From positions 1 through 48,313 of the IMG/VR virus record IMGVR_UViG_3300027573_000048: a stretch of DNA of 48,313 nt, one strand, 5' to 3'. Under the pieces are notes generated by a model. That model had not been told where the DNA came from. It worked only from the letters and a program-made list of their open reading frames with translations, and ran no database searches. Below are positions 6,267 to 13,945 of the stretch, one piece after another; within the stretch, counting starts at the first letter, position 1; each line of letters opens with the position of its first letter. A program made the position numbers and the translations under genes. This DNA is from a virus.

Positions 6267-6382
6267 ATCAGCAGTTTATAAATTGAAAAATTGCCTAAGA
6301 TAATCTCGTCCTGGGCACTTTACGAATTTATTATTTAATTATCAGTTAGTTACACTTTACCCGGAACAGAAACCCGGAACAG
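6267..6382 (+). promoter_or_regulatory. Integrase leader, candidate attP region
   Basis: This gap between the HTH gene and the integrase holds an A/T-rich stretch at about 6320-6350 and two CACTTTAC elements, and it ends with the second ACCCGGAACA block (6359-6382) that abuts the integrase ATG. Attachment cores usually sit beside the integrase gene, so this and 7433-7475 are the best candidates. The core cannot be identified without a host junction. Confidence 0.35.
6359..6382 (+). repeat. Double ACCCGGAACA repeat, copy B
   Basis: Second copy of the two-element block, 168 bp from copy A and ending at the base before the integrase start codon. The two copies match at 23 of 24 positions. Occupancy would cover the integrase translation start or promoter, which fits autoregulation. 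Confidence 0.6.
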
Positions 6383-7432
6383 ATGAAGGCCAAATTATCG
6401 ACCAAGAACCCGAAGGATTGGTTTGTGTTTTGGCGTGATAATGAGGGTCGTATCTTCAAAAAGCGGCTGGGAATAAACCGGATCAAATCCATCCCGGAAA
6501 GGCGTGAATTTGGTCGTCAGTTGGTAGCCCAGATGAACCTGGTTTTAAAGGATGGAATCGCCATTATAGATCCTCCTGCCGTAAAGGTTCTCCGGGACAT
6601 TGTGGATGGGAAGAAAAATTCCCTCCGGCACCGGTCATGGCAGAGCTACACTTACGCGATCAATGCTTTTGAGAAGTGGCTTCCTCAGAAGGACATCCGG
6701 ATGCAGGAGATCACCCGTAATGATGCCCGGGATTTTCTGGATTCACTCTCTAAGGCGGGACAGAAAGGCAAATCCATTAACGGCATGCGAGGTTTTTTAA
6801 CAGCTATTTTCAACCATTACGCGGATCGGAATGAAGGGTATATAAATCCCTTCAAGGGCACCCCGAAACGACAGCAGCAGGTCGGGAAAAATATTGCATT
6901 CACCATGGATCAACAGGCAGAGCTGTGGGCAGTGATGAAACCAGAGCTCAGGTTGTTTACCAGGTTCATCTATTTCACGTATATCAGGCCGCTGGAGCTG
7001 CTCAGGCTTCGGTTGAGCGATCTTCACATGGATATGGGTCACATCGTTATTCAAGGGCACCAGAGCAAGAATAAGCGGCAGCAATCGGTTGTGATCCCGG
7101 ATTCATTTTTAAGTGAATTGCAGGCGATGGGTTACAACAAAATGCCACGCGACTGGTACCTGTTCGGAAGAGGTCTGAAGCCCGGACCGGTACCGCTGGG
7201 AAGGAATTCAGTAAGTGCTGCTCATTCGAAACTACTCGAGTCGCTTTCTTACAGCAAGGACCTGACATTATACTCATGGAAGCATACTGGTGTAATCGCT
7301 GCTTACAAAGCGAAAATTGGTCCCTATGAGATTATGCGACAGCTCCGGCACCACTCCCTGGACATGACCATGATTTACCTGAAGTCTCTGGGGCTAGAAC
7401 GGAATGAACAGTTCGGGATGTTAATGAAATAA
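6383..7432 (+). CDS. int: Tyrosine-family integrase
   Basis: A 349-aa protein with an N-terminal SAM-like core-binding domain (about 80-165) and a C-terminal catalytic domain. Box I Arg is R202 (YIRPLELLRLRL) and a basic beta-hairpin lies near 226-233. Box II reads YSWKHTG with K300-H301 in place of the usual H-x-x-R-H, then LRHHS supplies H324, and Y332 is the nucleophile in MIYLKSLG. The W-K-H-T version is one I associate with Bacteroidota integrases, so it probably is active despite the substitution. It would integrate and excise the prophage. Confidence 0.9.
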   Translation: MKAKLSTKNPKDWFVFWRDNEGRIFKKRLGINRIKSIPERREFGRQLVAQMNLVLKDGIAIIDPPAVKVLRDIVDGKKNSLRHRSWQSYTYAINAFEKWLPQKDIRMQEITRNDARDFLDSLSKAGQKGKSINGMRGFLTAIFNHYADRNEGYINPFKGTPKRQQQVGKNIAFTMDQQAELWAVMKPELRLFTRFIYFTYIRPLELLRLRLSDLHMDMGHIVIQGHQSKNKRQQSVVIPDSFLSELQAMGYNKMPRDWYLFGRGLKPGPVPLGRNSVSAAHSKLLESLSYSKDLTLYSWKHTGVIAAYKAKIGPYEIMRQLRHHSLDMTMIYLKSLGLERNEQFGMLMK

Positions 7433-7442
7433 ATTGTATATT

Positions 7443-7475
7443 CGCTTTAACTAAAGTACTTTAAAGCGTAAAGCG
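7443..7475. promoter_or_regulatory. Inverted repeat upstream of small gene
   Basis: CGCTTTAA (7443-7450) and TTAAAGCG (7461-7468) form an 8-bp inverted repeat with a 10-base spacer, and TAAAGCG is repeated at 7469-7475 directly before the next start codon. It could be an operator, a transcript hairpin or part of attP. Confidence 0.4.
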
Positions 7476-7685
7476 ATGGCAACTCTTGACCCCAAAACCA
7501 AACAAGCAATTCTGGCAGGCGCCTTAACAGCAAAAAAACTTCTTGATACACAATTGGAGAATATATCCAACATCGACGATTCAGGATCTGATGATTTAAC
7601 GAACTTTAAAAATTCTGCCTCAGAAGGATTAAAGCAAACAAGAGAATTAATTTCCAGCATTGAAGATCTGGCAAAGCTTTATTAA
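7476..7685 (+). CDS. Small hypothetical protein
   Basis: A 69-aa acidic, helical protein with no cysteine and no membrane segment. It is last in the plus-strand lysogeny group, 43 bases after the integrase, with its own upstream inverted repeat. It ends just before a hairpin terminator. Function unknown. Confidence 0.6.
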   Translation: MATLDPKTKQAILAGALTAKKLLDTQLENISNIDDSGSDDLTNFKNSASEGLKQTRELISSIEDLAKLY

Positions 7686-7688
7686 GAA

Positions 7689-7708
7689 AGCCCGGATTTC
7701 TCCGGGCT
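7689..7708. terminator. Bidirectional hairpin terminator
   Basis: AGCCCGGA and TCCGGGCT form a perfect 8-bp stem with a TTTC loop between two converging genes. On the minus strand the stem is followed by a T-rich run (TTTCTTAAT), so it should end transcription of the lysis block. It may also stop plus-strand readthrough. Confidence 0.75.
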
Positions 7709-7737
7709 GAGTAAGGGCAGACTGCTCCATGAGGAGT

Positions 7738-7944
7738 TTATTTTTTATTTCCAAATAATTTTTCGCAACGAGACTCTTGTCTTTCTACCAACGATTCGCT
7801 TATCCGCAAACAATCATCTGTGTTTTCATAATAGAAGGCTATTTGGCCGTAAAGTGCAGTATAAACAGCCTGATGTTTATTTAATGATAATAAGAAGAAC
7901 ATATCTTCAGGGTTATCAACTTCAAATATATGCAAGTCGTACAT
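7738..7944 (-). CDS. Small hypothetical protein
   Basis: A 68-aa soluble protein starting MYDLHIFEVDNPEDMFF, last of the minus-strand late block and 26 bases after the endolysin-like gene. No motif is recognised. The terminator hairpin lies 29 bases beyond its stop. Confidence 0.6.
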   Translation of the reverse strand: MYDLHIFEVDNPEDMFFLLSLNKHQAVYTALYGQIAFYYENTDDCLRISESLVERQESRCEKLFGNKK

Positions 7945-7970
7945 ACACCAAAAGTAAAAGATTTCCGGAA

Positions 7971-8438
7971 TTAAACAAATTCCTTCGTTCGCTGGAAATG
8001 CATTCCATCACCACGGGAAAAATCGATTCCACACACCCAGCCGGTTTCCCGCCACACCTGGAAGAAAGCTTCAGAGAATGGCGTTAATCCATTTGCAATG
8101 CACTGCTCCCGGGTAAGTCCTAGCGGATTGTCCTTCGCGTTGAAATCAACTGCAAGAGCCCAGGAGTGAATAGAAAGCATGGTTGTAGATCCCCGAACAT
8201 ACCGGACATTGAAACAACCATCGTAGGTTTTTATTTCATGAAGCAACCCCGCTTTTTGTAATGCCTTGAATGTCGCCCGAAGAAAGGGAAGTATGTAAAC
8301 GTTCACATACATCCGTGGAAAGGGAAGCTCCGGGAATTCTTCCTGGCACTTCCAAACAATCATGTTCTGAGCTTCAAACTTTGCAGGATTCAGAACAGGA
8401 TTTCCGAACCGGGAATTTAATAGATCGCGCTGGGTCAT
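7971..8438 (-). CDS. M15-family peptidase, endolysin
   Basis: A 155-aa protein with the M15/VanY-type zinc peptidase pattern. SIHSWALAVDFN (about 93-104) supplies the first His and the Asp of the H-x6-D motif, and GDGMHFQ (about 143-149) supplies the second His. Such enzymes cut peptidoglycan stem peptides. It has no signal peptide, so release would depend on the holin. Its ATG overlaps the stop of the Cys-rich small gene (ATGA). Confidence 0.88.
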   Translation of the reverse strand: MTQRDLLNSRFGNPVLNPAKFEAQNMIVWKCQEEFPELPFPRMYVNVYILPFLRATFKALQKAGLLHEIKTYDGCFNVRYVRGSTTMLSIHSWALAVDFNAKDNPLGLTREQCIANGLTPFSEAFFQVWRETGWVCGIDFSRGDGMHFQRTKEFV

Positions 8439-8626
8439 ATATTTCGATATTCTTTACACTCTTTGAATGTGCCATCCTCTTTTTTAATGAATGGAGATCG
8501 AACAACTTCAGCCGCCTCTTCCCGGTAATTCAGCACGAAATGACGATGACAGCAATGGCGAATAGGACAGCCATGTCCAGTGCAAGCTTTGTCAAATCGA
8601 TATTTCTTCTTGGATTCAAGCGCCAT
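8435..8626 (-). CDS. Cys/His-rich small protein of the lysis block
   Basis: 63 aa. I chose the ATG at 8626, which overlaps the end of the holin gene, over a longer in-frame version. Residues 15-29 hold a dense cluster CTGHGCPIRHCCHRH with four Cys and four His, likely to bind zinc or another metal. It is coupled at both ends to holin and peptidase, so it belongs to the lysis cassette. Role unknown. Confidence 0.7.
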   Translation of the reverse strand: MALESKKKYRFDKACTGHGCPIRHCCHRHFVLNYREEAAEVVRSPFIKKEDGTFKECKEYRNI

Positions 8627-9125
8627 CAGCAGGTTTTGAAATACTCTTAGCTTTTGCAAGATCGATGAGTGCATCGTTTTTCTGACCACTTCCACGTGTC
8701 GAGCCTACCATGAATTGAAACACTGATGCTATCGCGGTTCCGAGCAGAAAGCCCAGAACGGTATCAGCGAACCTGGTAGATGAATCCGGTATTTGAAAGA
8801 AGGTTACTCCGACCAGAAACGTCATTGAAAATAAGCTCCATGCGGTAATGAAATAATAAACGAATCGCTTTGAAAACTTATCCTCCTGTGCGAGTGCGGC
8901 CTTTTGCATATCTCTGGCGCTTGCGGTATCGGCAAGTAGCTGGCCTTCGCGCTTGGTCCATTCTTCCTGGATCATTGTTTCGCGCTGGTTCAGGAGTTCC
9001 TGAATCTTCGCTGCAGCAGCAGCCTTCTCTTCCTTGTTAGTTATGACATCATCCAGGATATCACTCACAGGTTTGAGAACAGCTCCTACACCTTCACCGA
9101 ATATCTTACCCAGAAAGCCACTCAT
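8616..9125 (-). CDS. Holin (3TM-type family)
   Basis: 169 aa from the ATG at 9125, which overlaps the stop of the DUF1508 gene. An amphipathic, Ala-rich N-terminal half (about 1-85) is followed by hydrophobic segments at about 86-108 and 118-140 and a short polar tail. This resembles the holin family with a long cytosolic helix found in gene-transfer agents and many phages (PF11351-like). It would form the membrane lesion that lets the peptidase reach the wall. Confidence 0.75.
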   Translation of the reverse strand: MSGFLGKIFGEGVGAVLKPVSDILDDVITNKEEKAAAAAKIQELLNQRETMIQEEWTKREGQLLADTASARDMQKAALAQEDKFSKRFVYYFITAWSLFSMTFLVGVTFFQIPDSSTRFADTVLGFLLGTAIASVFQFMVGSTRGSGQKNDALIDLAKAKSISKPADGA

Positions 9126-9307
9126 TTGAAGCTGCCCCACTTAATTTCAAAGCCGATAGATTTAAAATCCTCCATGAGTTTTTTAAAGTAGGTCCGGTTT
9201 TGAATTGATTCCGAATGAGCCATTTTTTCACCGTTACGGCCTTTCATAACCCAGTAAAACTGTCCTGTTTTCTTGGATTTTTTTACCTGAATAAATCTCT
9301 TTTTCAT
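9122..9307 (-). CDS. DUF1508 (YegP-like) protein
   Basis: A 61-aa protein with the single-repeat DUF1508 pattern: FYWVMKGRNGEKMAHSES (about 17-34), where Y-W-x-M-K, N-G-E and S-E are the family hallmarks. Function of the family is uncertain. Its position between two lysis-block membrane genes, coupled to the holin by ATGA overlap, is unusual. Confidence 0.75.
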   Translation of the reverse strand: MKKRFIQVKKSKKTGQFYWVMKGRNGEKMAHSESIQNRTYFKKLMEDFKSIGFEIKWGSFK

Positions 9308-9317
9308 GTTGATTGAA

Positions 9318-9626
9318 TTAAAGTTTTGATTCTTCCAGAAGCGAATCGACCCGGACCATCTGATCAGTCGCTTCCTTTATTTTCTGAGTGACATACAGCG
9401 TTATCATGTTGCTGGTCTGTAAATACAGGTCGAGCTTTCGCTTTTCCCGATCCTTCAAATCAGCGATATCATCACTCTGGGTTTTATCAATAGCGGGCTG
9501 CTTTGTTATTGCATCGTACATTTCTTTCTGCATCGATCCAATCCAGAGAATGGCCGCAGTGCTTACAGAAATAGCAATGGTCCGAAACCACGTAAGGAAA
9601 TTTTGTTGTTTATCTGACATACCCAT
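9318..9626 (-). CDS. Single-span membrane protein, lysis block
   Basis: 102 aa with a transmembrane segment at about residues 14-32 and a polar helical C-terminal domain (DDIADLKDREKRKLDLYL), probably a coiled coil. The layout fits an inner-membrane spanin subunit or a holin partner, but no outer-membrane lipoprotein partner is evident. Either M1 or M3 could be the start. Confidence 0.65.
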   Translation of the reverse strand: MGMSDKQQNFLTWFRTIAISVSTAAILWIGSMQKEMYDAITKQPAIDKTQSDDIADLKDREKRKLDLYLQTSNMITLYVTQKIKEATDQMVRVDSLLEESKL

Positions 9627-9650
9627 GTGAACCGGGGGAGGTTTAACGGG

Positions 9651-9664
9651 GTTAGTACACTTAT
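9651..9664 (-). promoter_or_regulatory. 14-bp repeat GTTAGTACACTTAT, copy 1
   Basis: This 14-mer recurs exactly at 10092-10105. In minus-strand direction each copy (ATAAGTGTACTAAC) lies just upstream of a lysis-block gene. A shared regulator or late-promoter element is possible. Confidence 0.5.
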
Positions 9665-9671
9665 GAAATGA

Positions 9672-10073
9672 TTAACGATGTTTGGGAAGCTTCGCTCCGA
9701 TGGCAGTTAAAACAGCCTGCACCCACTCCATAGTGAATACGCCGTTTGATACAAGTCCCATCCCCAGGCCAGTGAGTGCTGTTGTAATGGGTCCCATGTC
9801 TGCCCAGAAACCGAAATTCATCCAGTAGCCAGTGTAAGAAAGTAGGATGGCCACTGCCCACGATACAAACCTGGATGCAGCTCCGTCTAATTTTATCAGG
9901 CTGATGATCCAGCCAGATAAAGGCATCACGATCGCGGTCAGGGAAATGATGGAAACCCAGAATAATGAAAGGTCAATTCCGGGAGGTGCTGGATCTGTGG
10001 GATCGGTTTGCGCAACGGCAGGAACGATGTACATCGTCAATGAGAACAGAAGTAAACAGAATAATTTTTTCAT
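9672..10073 (-). CDS. Membrane protein with signal peptide, holin candidate
   Basis: 133 aa. A clear signal peptide (MKKLFCLLLFSLTMYIVPAVAQ) is followed by a Pro/Asp-rich stretch and three hydrophobic segments (about 36-58, 70-86 and 95-111). It lies first in the lysis block and is preceded by the 14-bp repeat. It could be a second holin or antiholin. Confidence 0.65.
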   Translation of the reverse strand: MKKLFCLLLFSLTMYIVPAVAQTDPTDPAPPGIDLSLFWVSIISLTAIVMPLSGWIISLIKLDGAASRFVSWAVAILLSYTGYWMNFGFWADMGPITTALTGLGMGLVSNGVFTMEWVQAVLTAIGAKLPKHR

Positions 10074-10091
10074 GATTTTAATGTGGTTTTT

Positions 10092-10105
10092 GTTAGTACA
10101 CTTAT
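10092..10105 (-). promoter_or_regulatory. 14-bp repeat GTTAGTACACTTAT, copy 2
   Basis: Exact repeat of 9651-9664, here 18 bases upstream of the membrane/holin candidate and just after the beta-helix gene. Two exact copies upstream of successive genes suggest a regulatory site. Confidence 0.5.
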
Positions 10106-10111
10106 AAGAGT

Positions 10112-11332
10112 TTATTCAATACAGACTTTATTCGCATCACTTTCGATGGAGCAGCCTTGTGTAACTGCCTTGCCAGCGAAACCTGAGAGGATCTGAGCAG
10201 TCGACCGGTCGAAGTTCCTTATCTTCCAGGTGATGCCTCCCTGTGTAGGTGGTTCATTGTAGAAGTATTTACCATCAGAGGGAGCTTTCCAGTATGATAC
10301 ATTGTACAGGTCGATCGTGAGCCAGCCACCTTGTGTTCCGGCATCGATCATGACAGAAGCATAATCGTTTTTAAGGTTGCCGATTTCAACAACTCCACCG
10401 CCCATGCGGAGATATATTGCAGCTTCACCTTGACCAGCTGGCAGCGTTCCAGCTACAGTTTCCCAATGGAAGTTGTTGATGTAATTTCGTTTTGTGGTGG
10501 TATTGGCGAAGGAATTTATTTCGATCCCTCGTTTTATTTTATTGCCTTCCGCAATGCAGGATTCAAACATCACACCTCCGCTTCCGTAGTTTGCGAAAGC
10601 AACGTCACAGGTAAAACCAGCTCCGGCATAAACGCGGCAGTGGTCCACGATCGAACCGTTGCATTGCGAATTGGTGGAAGTTGCTCCGGGAGTATTCAGT
10701 ACATCCAGAACAAAACCACGCTTGCAGCTCGTTGCAAAGGAGCTGATAATCGAAGCATCCAGGTTAAATTTCAAATGGATCGCAGTGGCTGCACCTGAAA
10801 CAATAATACCGGTGAAGCGGGATCCGTATGTCGGTCCTGGCTCGAGTCCGGTTTGTGTTATCGAGCATTTTATTTCAAGATTCTCGATATCATAAAGCGC
10901 CGCGATCATTACGTTAGCATCTGCCATATCCGTAGGCTGCGGCCTTCCCAGAACAGAGAAAGCAGCGGTGCCCGAGGTTTGTATCACCGCAAAGTTTCCT
11001 TTCCACTTCAGGCGGGTATTGTATTTACCCAGGTCAACCATTTTATTGATCCCTTTGAAAGTTCCGTAAGTCGAAATCAGTTTTCCGGTTTGCTGTTCCA
11101 GGTACATCGCATATTGCAGGTTAGCCCAATCGTACAGATCAGTTCCCAGGACGGTCATTCCTTTGTAAACAGCAGGATCTACTCCGGCCTGTGTAACTGT
11201 AGCAGCACCGTTATATCCACCGACAACGATCTCCCCGAAATCGTGAAGCAAATGCGGTGTGATAAAGGTTCGGTTTTGGCTTTGAGCAAATCCTGTAATC
11301 AGGATCAGGGATAAGAGAAATAGTTTTTTCAT
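10112..11332 (-). CDS. Beta-helix surface protein with signal peptide
   Basis: About 406 aa from the ATG at 11332. I prefer that start because it gives a standard signal peptide (MKKLFLLSLILITGFAQS) and avoids overlapping the upstream gene, whereas an in-frame ATG at 11353 does not. The body is a right-handed beta-helix of pectate-lyase-like type, with repeating short strands and Asn/Gly turns (for example NCRVYAG, ESCIAEGNKI). It follows tail genes, so a receptor-binding or polysaccharide-degrading role fits. A Sec signal on a virion-type protein is odd and may mean it is exported to the host surface. Confidence 0.7.
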   Translation of the reverse strand: MKKLFLLSLILITGFAQSQNRTFITPHLLHDFGEIVVGGYNGAATVTQAGVDPAVYKGMTVLGTDLYDWANLQYAMYLEQQTGKLISTYGTFKGINKMVDLGKYNTRLKWKGNFAVIQTSGTAAFSVLGRPQPTDMADANVMIAALYDIENLEIKCSITQTGLEPGPTYGSRFTGIIVSGAATAIHLKFNLDASIISSFATSCKRGFVLDVLNTPGATSTNSQCNGSIVDHCRVYAGAGFTCDVAFANYGSGGVMFESCIAEGNKIKRGIEINSFANTTTKRNYINNFHWETVAGTLPAGQGEAAIYLRMGGGVVEIGNLKNDYASVMIDAGTQGGWLTIDLYNVSYWKAPSDGKYFYNEPPTQGGITWKIRNFDRSTAQILSGFAGKAVTQGCSIESDANKVCIE

Positions 11333-11343
11333 AGTATGTTGGT

Positions 11344-12729
11344 TTATGGACATGCGATTGAATTGAACAGATTATTGTCAGTTGGAAGAGTTCCATTGTA
11401 TGACTGAGAATCAGCCCATGTCAGGTAGGTGTTTGTAACTGTTAAAGTGACTGTGAGCGCATCCACCACGATAGTTCCTACTGCCCCCACTCCGCCGATC
11501 TGCACCGCTAAGGCAGCCCAGAAAGCGGGATATCCAGCATCAGTATAGTTCGGTGAAGTTCCCTGCGCTTCATGATTTCCTGCTTCCGATGAAACACGAA
11601 GCAGCTGCCAATCAGATGAAGGTGTGCCACCGGAAAAAGGAAAGGCGCCCGTTGTGAAGCATTTTATAGAAGTCAGGCCATTATCGGTGAATATGATTGG
11701 TTCGCCGTTCCATGTCCATCCTGTTGGTGGTGCTGGCAACGCCACCCAGAATGTCATAGTACTATCTCCTATGTCCAGAGCTGCACCAGAAGCTGGAATT
11801 AAAAGCTGTAATGATGTAGCTAATGATGCCCCAGAAAATCCACCTGCAGCAAAATCTCCATAACCCGGAGCATTGCCGCTGCCAGTTCCAAATCCATCCA
11901 GTGGCACCTGTGCCCAGTATAGATTCAAGGGCACCGCCGGTGGTGTTACATCGCCGTCACAATAACAAACCACCTGCACTGTATCGTTTTCCAGAACGTT
12001 ATCAGTGAATTCAAGCTTTATCTGGCTGTAAGTACCACCGCAAACATCCAGCGATAGATATTCGCAGAGCGCATCGTCAGTTTCAAAATCATCCAGATCG
12101 TATAATTGTATTATGAGATAGCCGTATGTGAGATCGACCGGGATGGTGAAGATTATCTTACCATCTTCATCCACCTCGCGGGTGGTTGGGTTTAAATCAT
12201 AGCGGACATTTCGCGAGGAAATTCCGTAAACAATTATTTCATCACCGGGAGTAAACCCTTCGATGAAATATTCAGATGCGCACCTTGGAACGGTGTTGTG
12301 CAAATACGTGTCGCAGATATCAAAATCTTCAGCGGCAGGAGAAACGCATGGACAAAACAGGTTGTGAATGGTCTGCTCGAGCGCATTGTTATAAAAGCTC
12401 GTTATGGTGATGCTGCCATATTCAACGGAGCAAATGGTGAGCGTGACGGGTGAACACAAAGCTCTGTTTGCATTGTAATCATCCGCATCGTAGAATAATA
12501 TCTTCAGCGGACCGGATGAAACGTTATTGTAACCAGATGGAACTGAAAAAGAAATTTCACCAGCTCCATCCGAAGTATCTTCTGTCAGCGGGATGGATTT
12601 TCCTCTGGCGGTAATGCCGACAACAATATAATCGGTGTCAGCAGTTAGGCCGGTTGCCACATACTCCTGTACGCAGGCCGGTGCCTGAACAGAAAAACTT
12701 TCGGAGCATACATTGTCGAACAGTGGCAT
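11344..12729 (-). CDS. Modular tail protein with tandem repeats and shared C-terminal domain
   Basis: 461 aa in three parts. Residues about 8-128 and 138-262 are tandem copies of a Cys-containing beta domain, each with a YDxDD(F/Y) element (FYDADDYNANRALC and LYDLDDFETDDALC) and a CxC end. Residues about 270-461 form a domain (YWAQVP, then ATSLQL, PPTGWTW) that is clearly duplicated at the C-terminus of the 859-aa tail protein at 29862-32441. It is probably a tail tip or decoration protein; adhesion domains are inferred. It ends overlapping a discarded upstream start of the beta-helix gene. Confidence 0.75.
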   Translation of the reverse strand: MPLFDNVCSESFSVQAPACVQEYVATGLTADTDYIVVGITARGKSIPLTEDTSDGAGEISFSVPSGYNNVSSGPLKILFYDADDYNANRALCSPVTLTICSVEYGSITITSFYNNALEQTIHNLFCPCVSPAAEDFDICDTYLHNTVPRCASEYFIEGFTPGDEIIVYGISSRNVRYDLNPTTREVDEDGKIIFTIPVDLTYGYLIIQLYDLDDFETDDALCEYLSLDVCGGTYSQIKLEFTDNVLENDTVQVVCYCDGDVTPPAVPLNLYWAQVPLDGFGTGSGNAPGYGDFAAGGFSGASLATSLQLLIPASGAALDIGDSTMTFWVALPAPPTGWTWNGEPIIFTDNGLTSIKCFTTGAFPFSGGTPSSDWQLLRVSSEAGNHEAQGTSPNYTDAGYPAFWAALAVQIGGVGAVGTIVVDALTVTLTVTNTYLTWADSQSYNGTLPTDNNLFNSIACP

Positions 12730-12788
12730 TTTTCATTTTATAATAATGGCGGATTTACGGATCCGCCATCGGGTAAACAGGGCACGGG

Positions 12789-13337
12789 TTACGGAGTAAT
12801 TATCCGGAAGCAGTCGAAGATGGCCTGCGGATATGTGAAGGGAATCGGCATTTCGCTTTGAACGAATTTACCTTCGATTTCACCAGTCACACTCTGCTTG
12901 GCATCAGATGATATCGGACGCTTGGGCTTGAAGGTGGCAGCATTGGAAGAAACATAACCTCTTGTAGCAGTAACGAATCCAAGATAGTACCCGCTGCCGC
13001 GAGCCAACGTGTTATAGTTGGCAACGTTATTCAGGAAGTTCTTATCGTTGAATGTTATTGTTTCCTCAAAGCTTTCAGTTTCTTCAGCAGTATCGCCATA
13101 GCCTTCGGTAGTTGTCCAGTTTCCTCCATCAGAGGATCCACGAACATTCGGGATAATGAGTATGTTACCGGCTGCAATGGCTGTTTCCCATTCGGTTGCG
13201 TCCTCAATATCTACGAATGCATAAGTGGTTTTCTGAAGAAAGAGGTGGCGTATCCGTGCACCTTCTTTTGTCGGGCAGCAATTAGCGAGATAATTCGCAT
13301 TGCTGATGGTACAGTCTGAAGGATAATAGATAGACAT
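12789..13337 (-). CDS. Tail structural protein, candidate tail tube
   Basis: A 182-aa beta-rich protein in the position of a major tail protein after the head-tail joining genes. It has Cys residues near the N-terminus (SDCTISN, NCCPTKEG). The middle (about 75-110) is Gly/Thr/Glu-rich and the rest is soluble. Assignment to the tail tube rests on gene order and size, not on a recognised motif. Confidence 0.6.
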   Translation of the reverse strand: MSIYYPSDCTISNANYLANCCPTKEGARIRHLFLQKTTYAFVDIEDATEWETAIAAGNILIIPNVRGSSDGGNWTTTEGYGDTAEETESFEETITFNDKNFLNNVANYNTLARGSGYYLGFVTATRGYVSSNAATFKPKRPISSDAKQSVTGEIEGKFVQSEMPIPFTYPQAIFDCFRIITP

Positions 13338-13360
13338 AGCTCTTACAGTTGTTTAAGCAC

Positions 13361-13945
13361 TTAGCAACAAATAATTTTAACACAGGCGCCAGAGACGCTG
13401 CATTCGAGTTTGTATTTGAGCCTGATCAGGACGGATTCAGGTTCCAGGGTATAACTTTCAAGACCGAATTCTTCTGCAAGAATCAGCCGTTGATTGAAAT
13501 CACATTGTTGAATAATCGCATCGACGGTTCCGTAATTTGGAACCTCGAAGGATCCGTTTCGAAGTCCGAATTTTACCAGCAGCTCCAGATCATCAGCGTC
13601 AAGCTTTATCTGTTTTCTGCGGGCGAAAATGATCATCGACATATTGGTGACACGGTAGTTTGCTACTTCATCACCGTACTCATCCGTTTTTCTTTCCAAC
13701 CACACAGAATCTTTTGCGATGTGGAAAAGGTTGATCGGATAACTATCATCGACCATCAGATCATCACTGATCACCGATCCATCCGGCTCAAGCGACACCA
13801 GGCGAAACCGGAGCTTATCCTCATCCTCGTAGGGAATGATCGTTGCCAGGGTATCATACCTGGCACCAGCGAACTTTGAATCCTTAAAGGATGTCGCTAT
13901 CAGCTGATCATTGATAAGTCCGCAGATTCTACTTAGGTAGCCCAC
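13361..13945 (-). CDS. Tail completion/neck protein
   Basis: 194 aa from a GTG start that overlaps the upstream gene by 17 bases. No later ATG or GTG precedes the conserved-looking N-terminal region, so the GTG is likely real. It is soluble, mixed alpha/beta, with two Cys pairs at the C-terminus (CSVSGAC, IICC). Position between the gp10-like protein and the presumed tail tube suggests a head-tail joining role. Confidence 0.6.
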   Translation of the reverse strand: MGYLSRICGLINDQLIATSFKDSKFAGARYDTLATIIPYEDEDKLRFRLVSLEPDGSVISDDLMVDDSYPINLFHIAKDSVWLERKTDEYGDEVANYRVTNMSMIIFARRKQIKLDADDLELLVKFGLRNGSFEVPNYGTVDAIIQQCDFNQRLILAEEFGLESYTLEPESVLIRLKYKLECSVSGACVKIICC

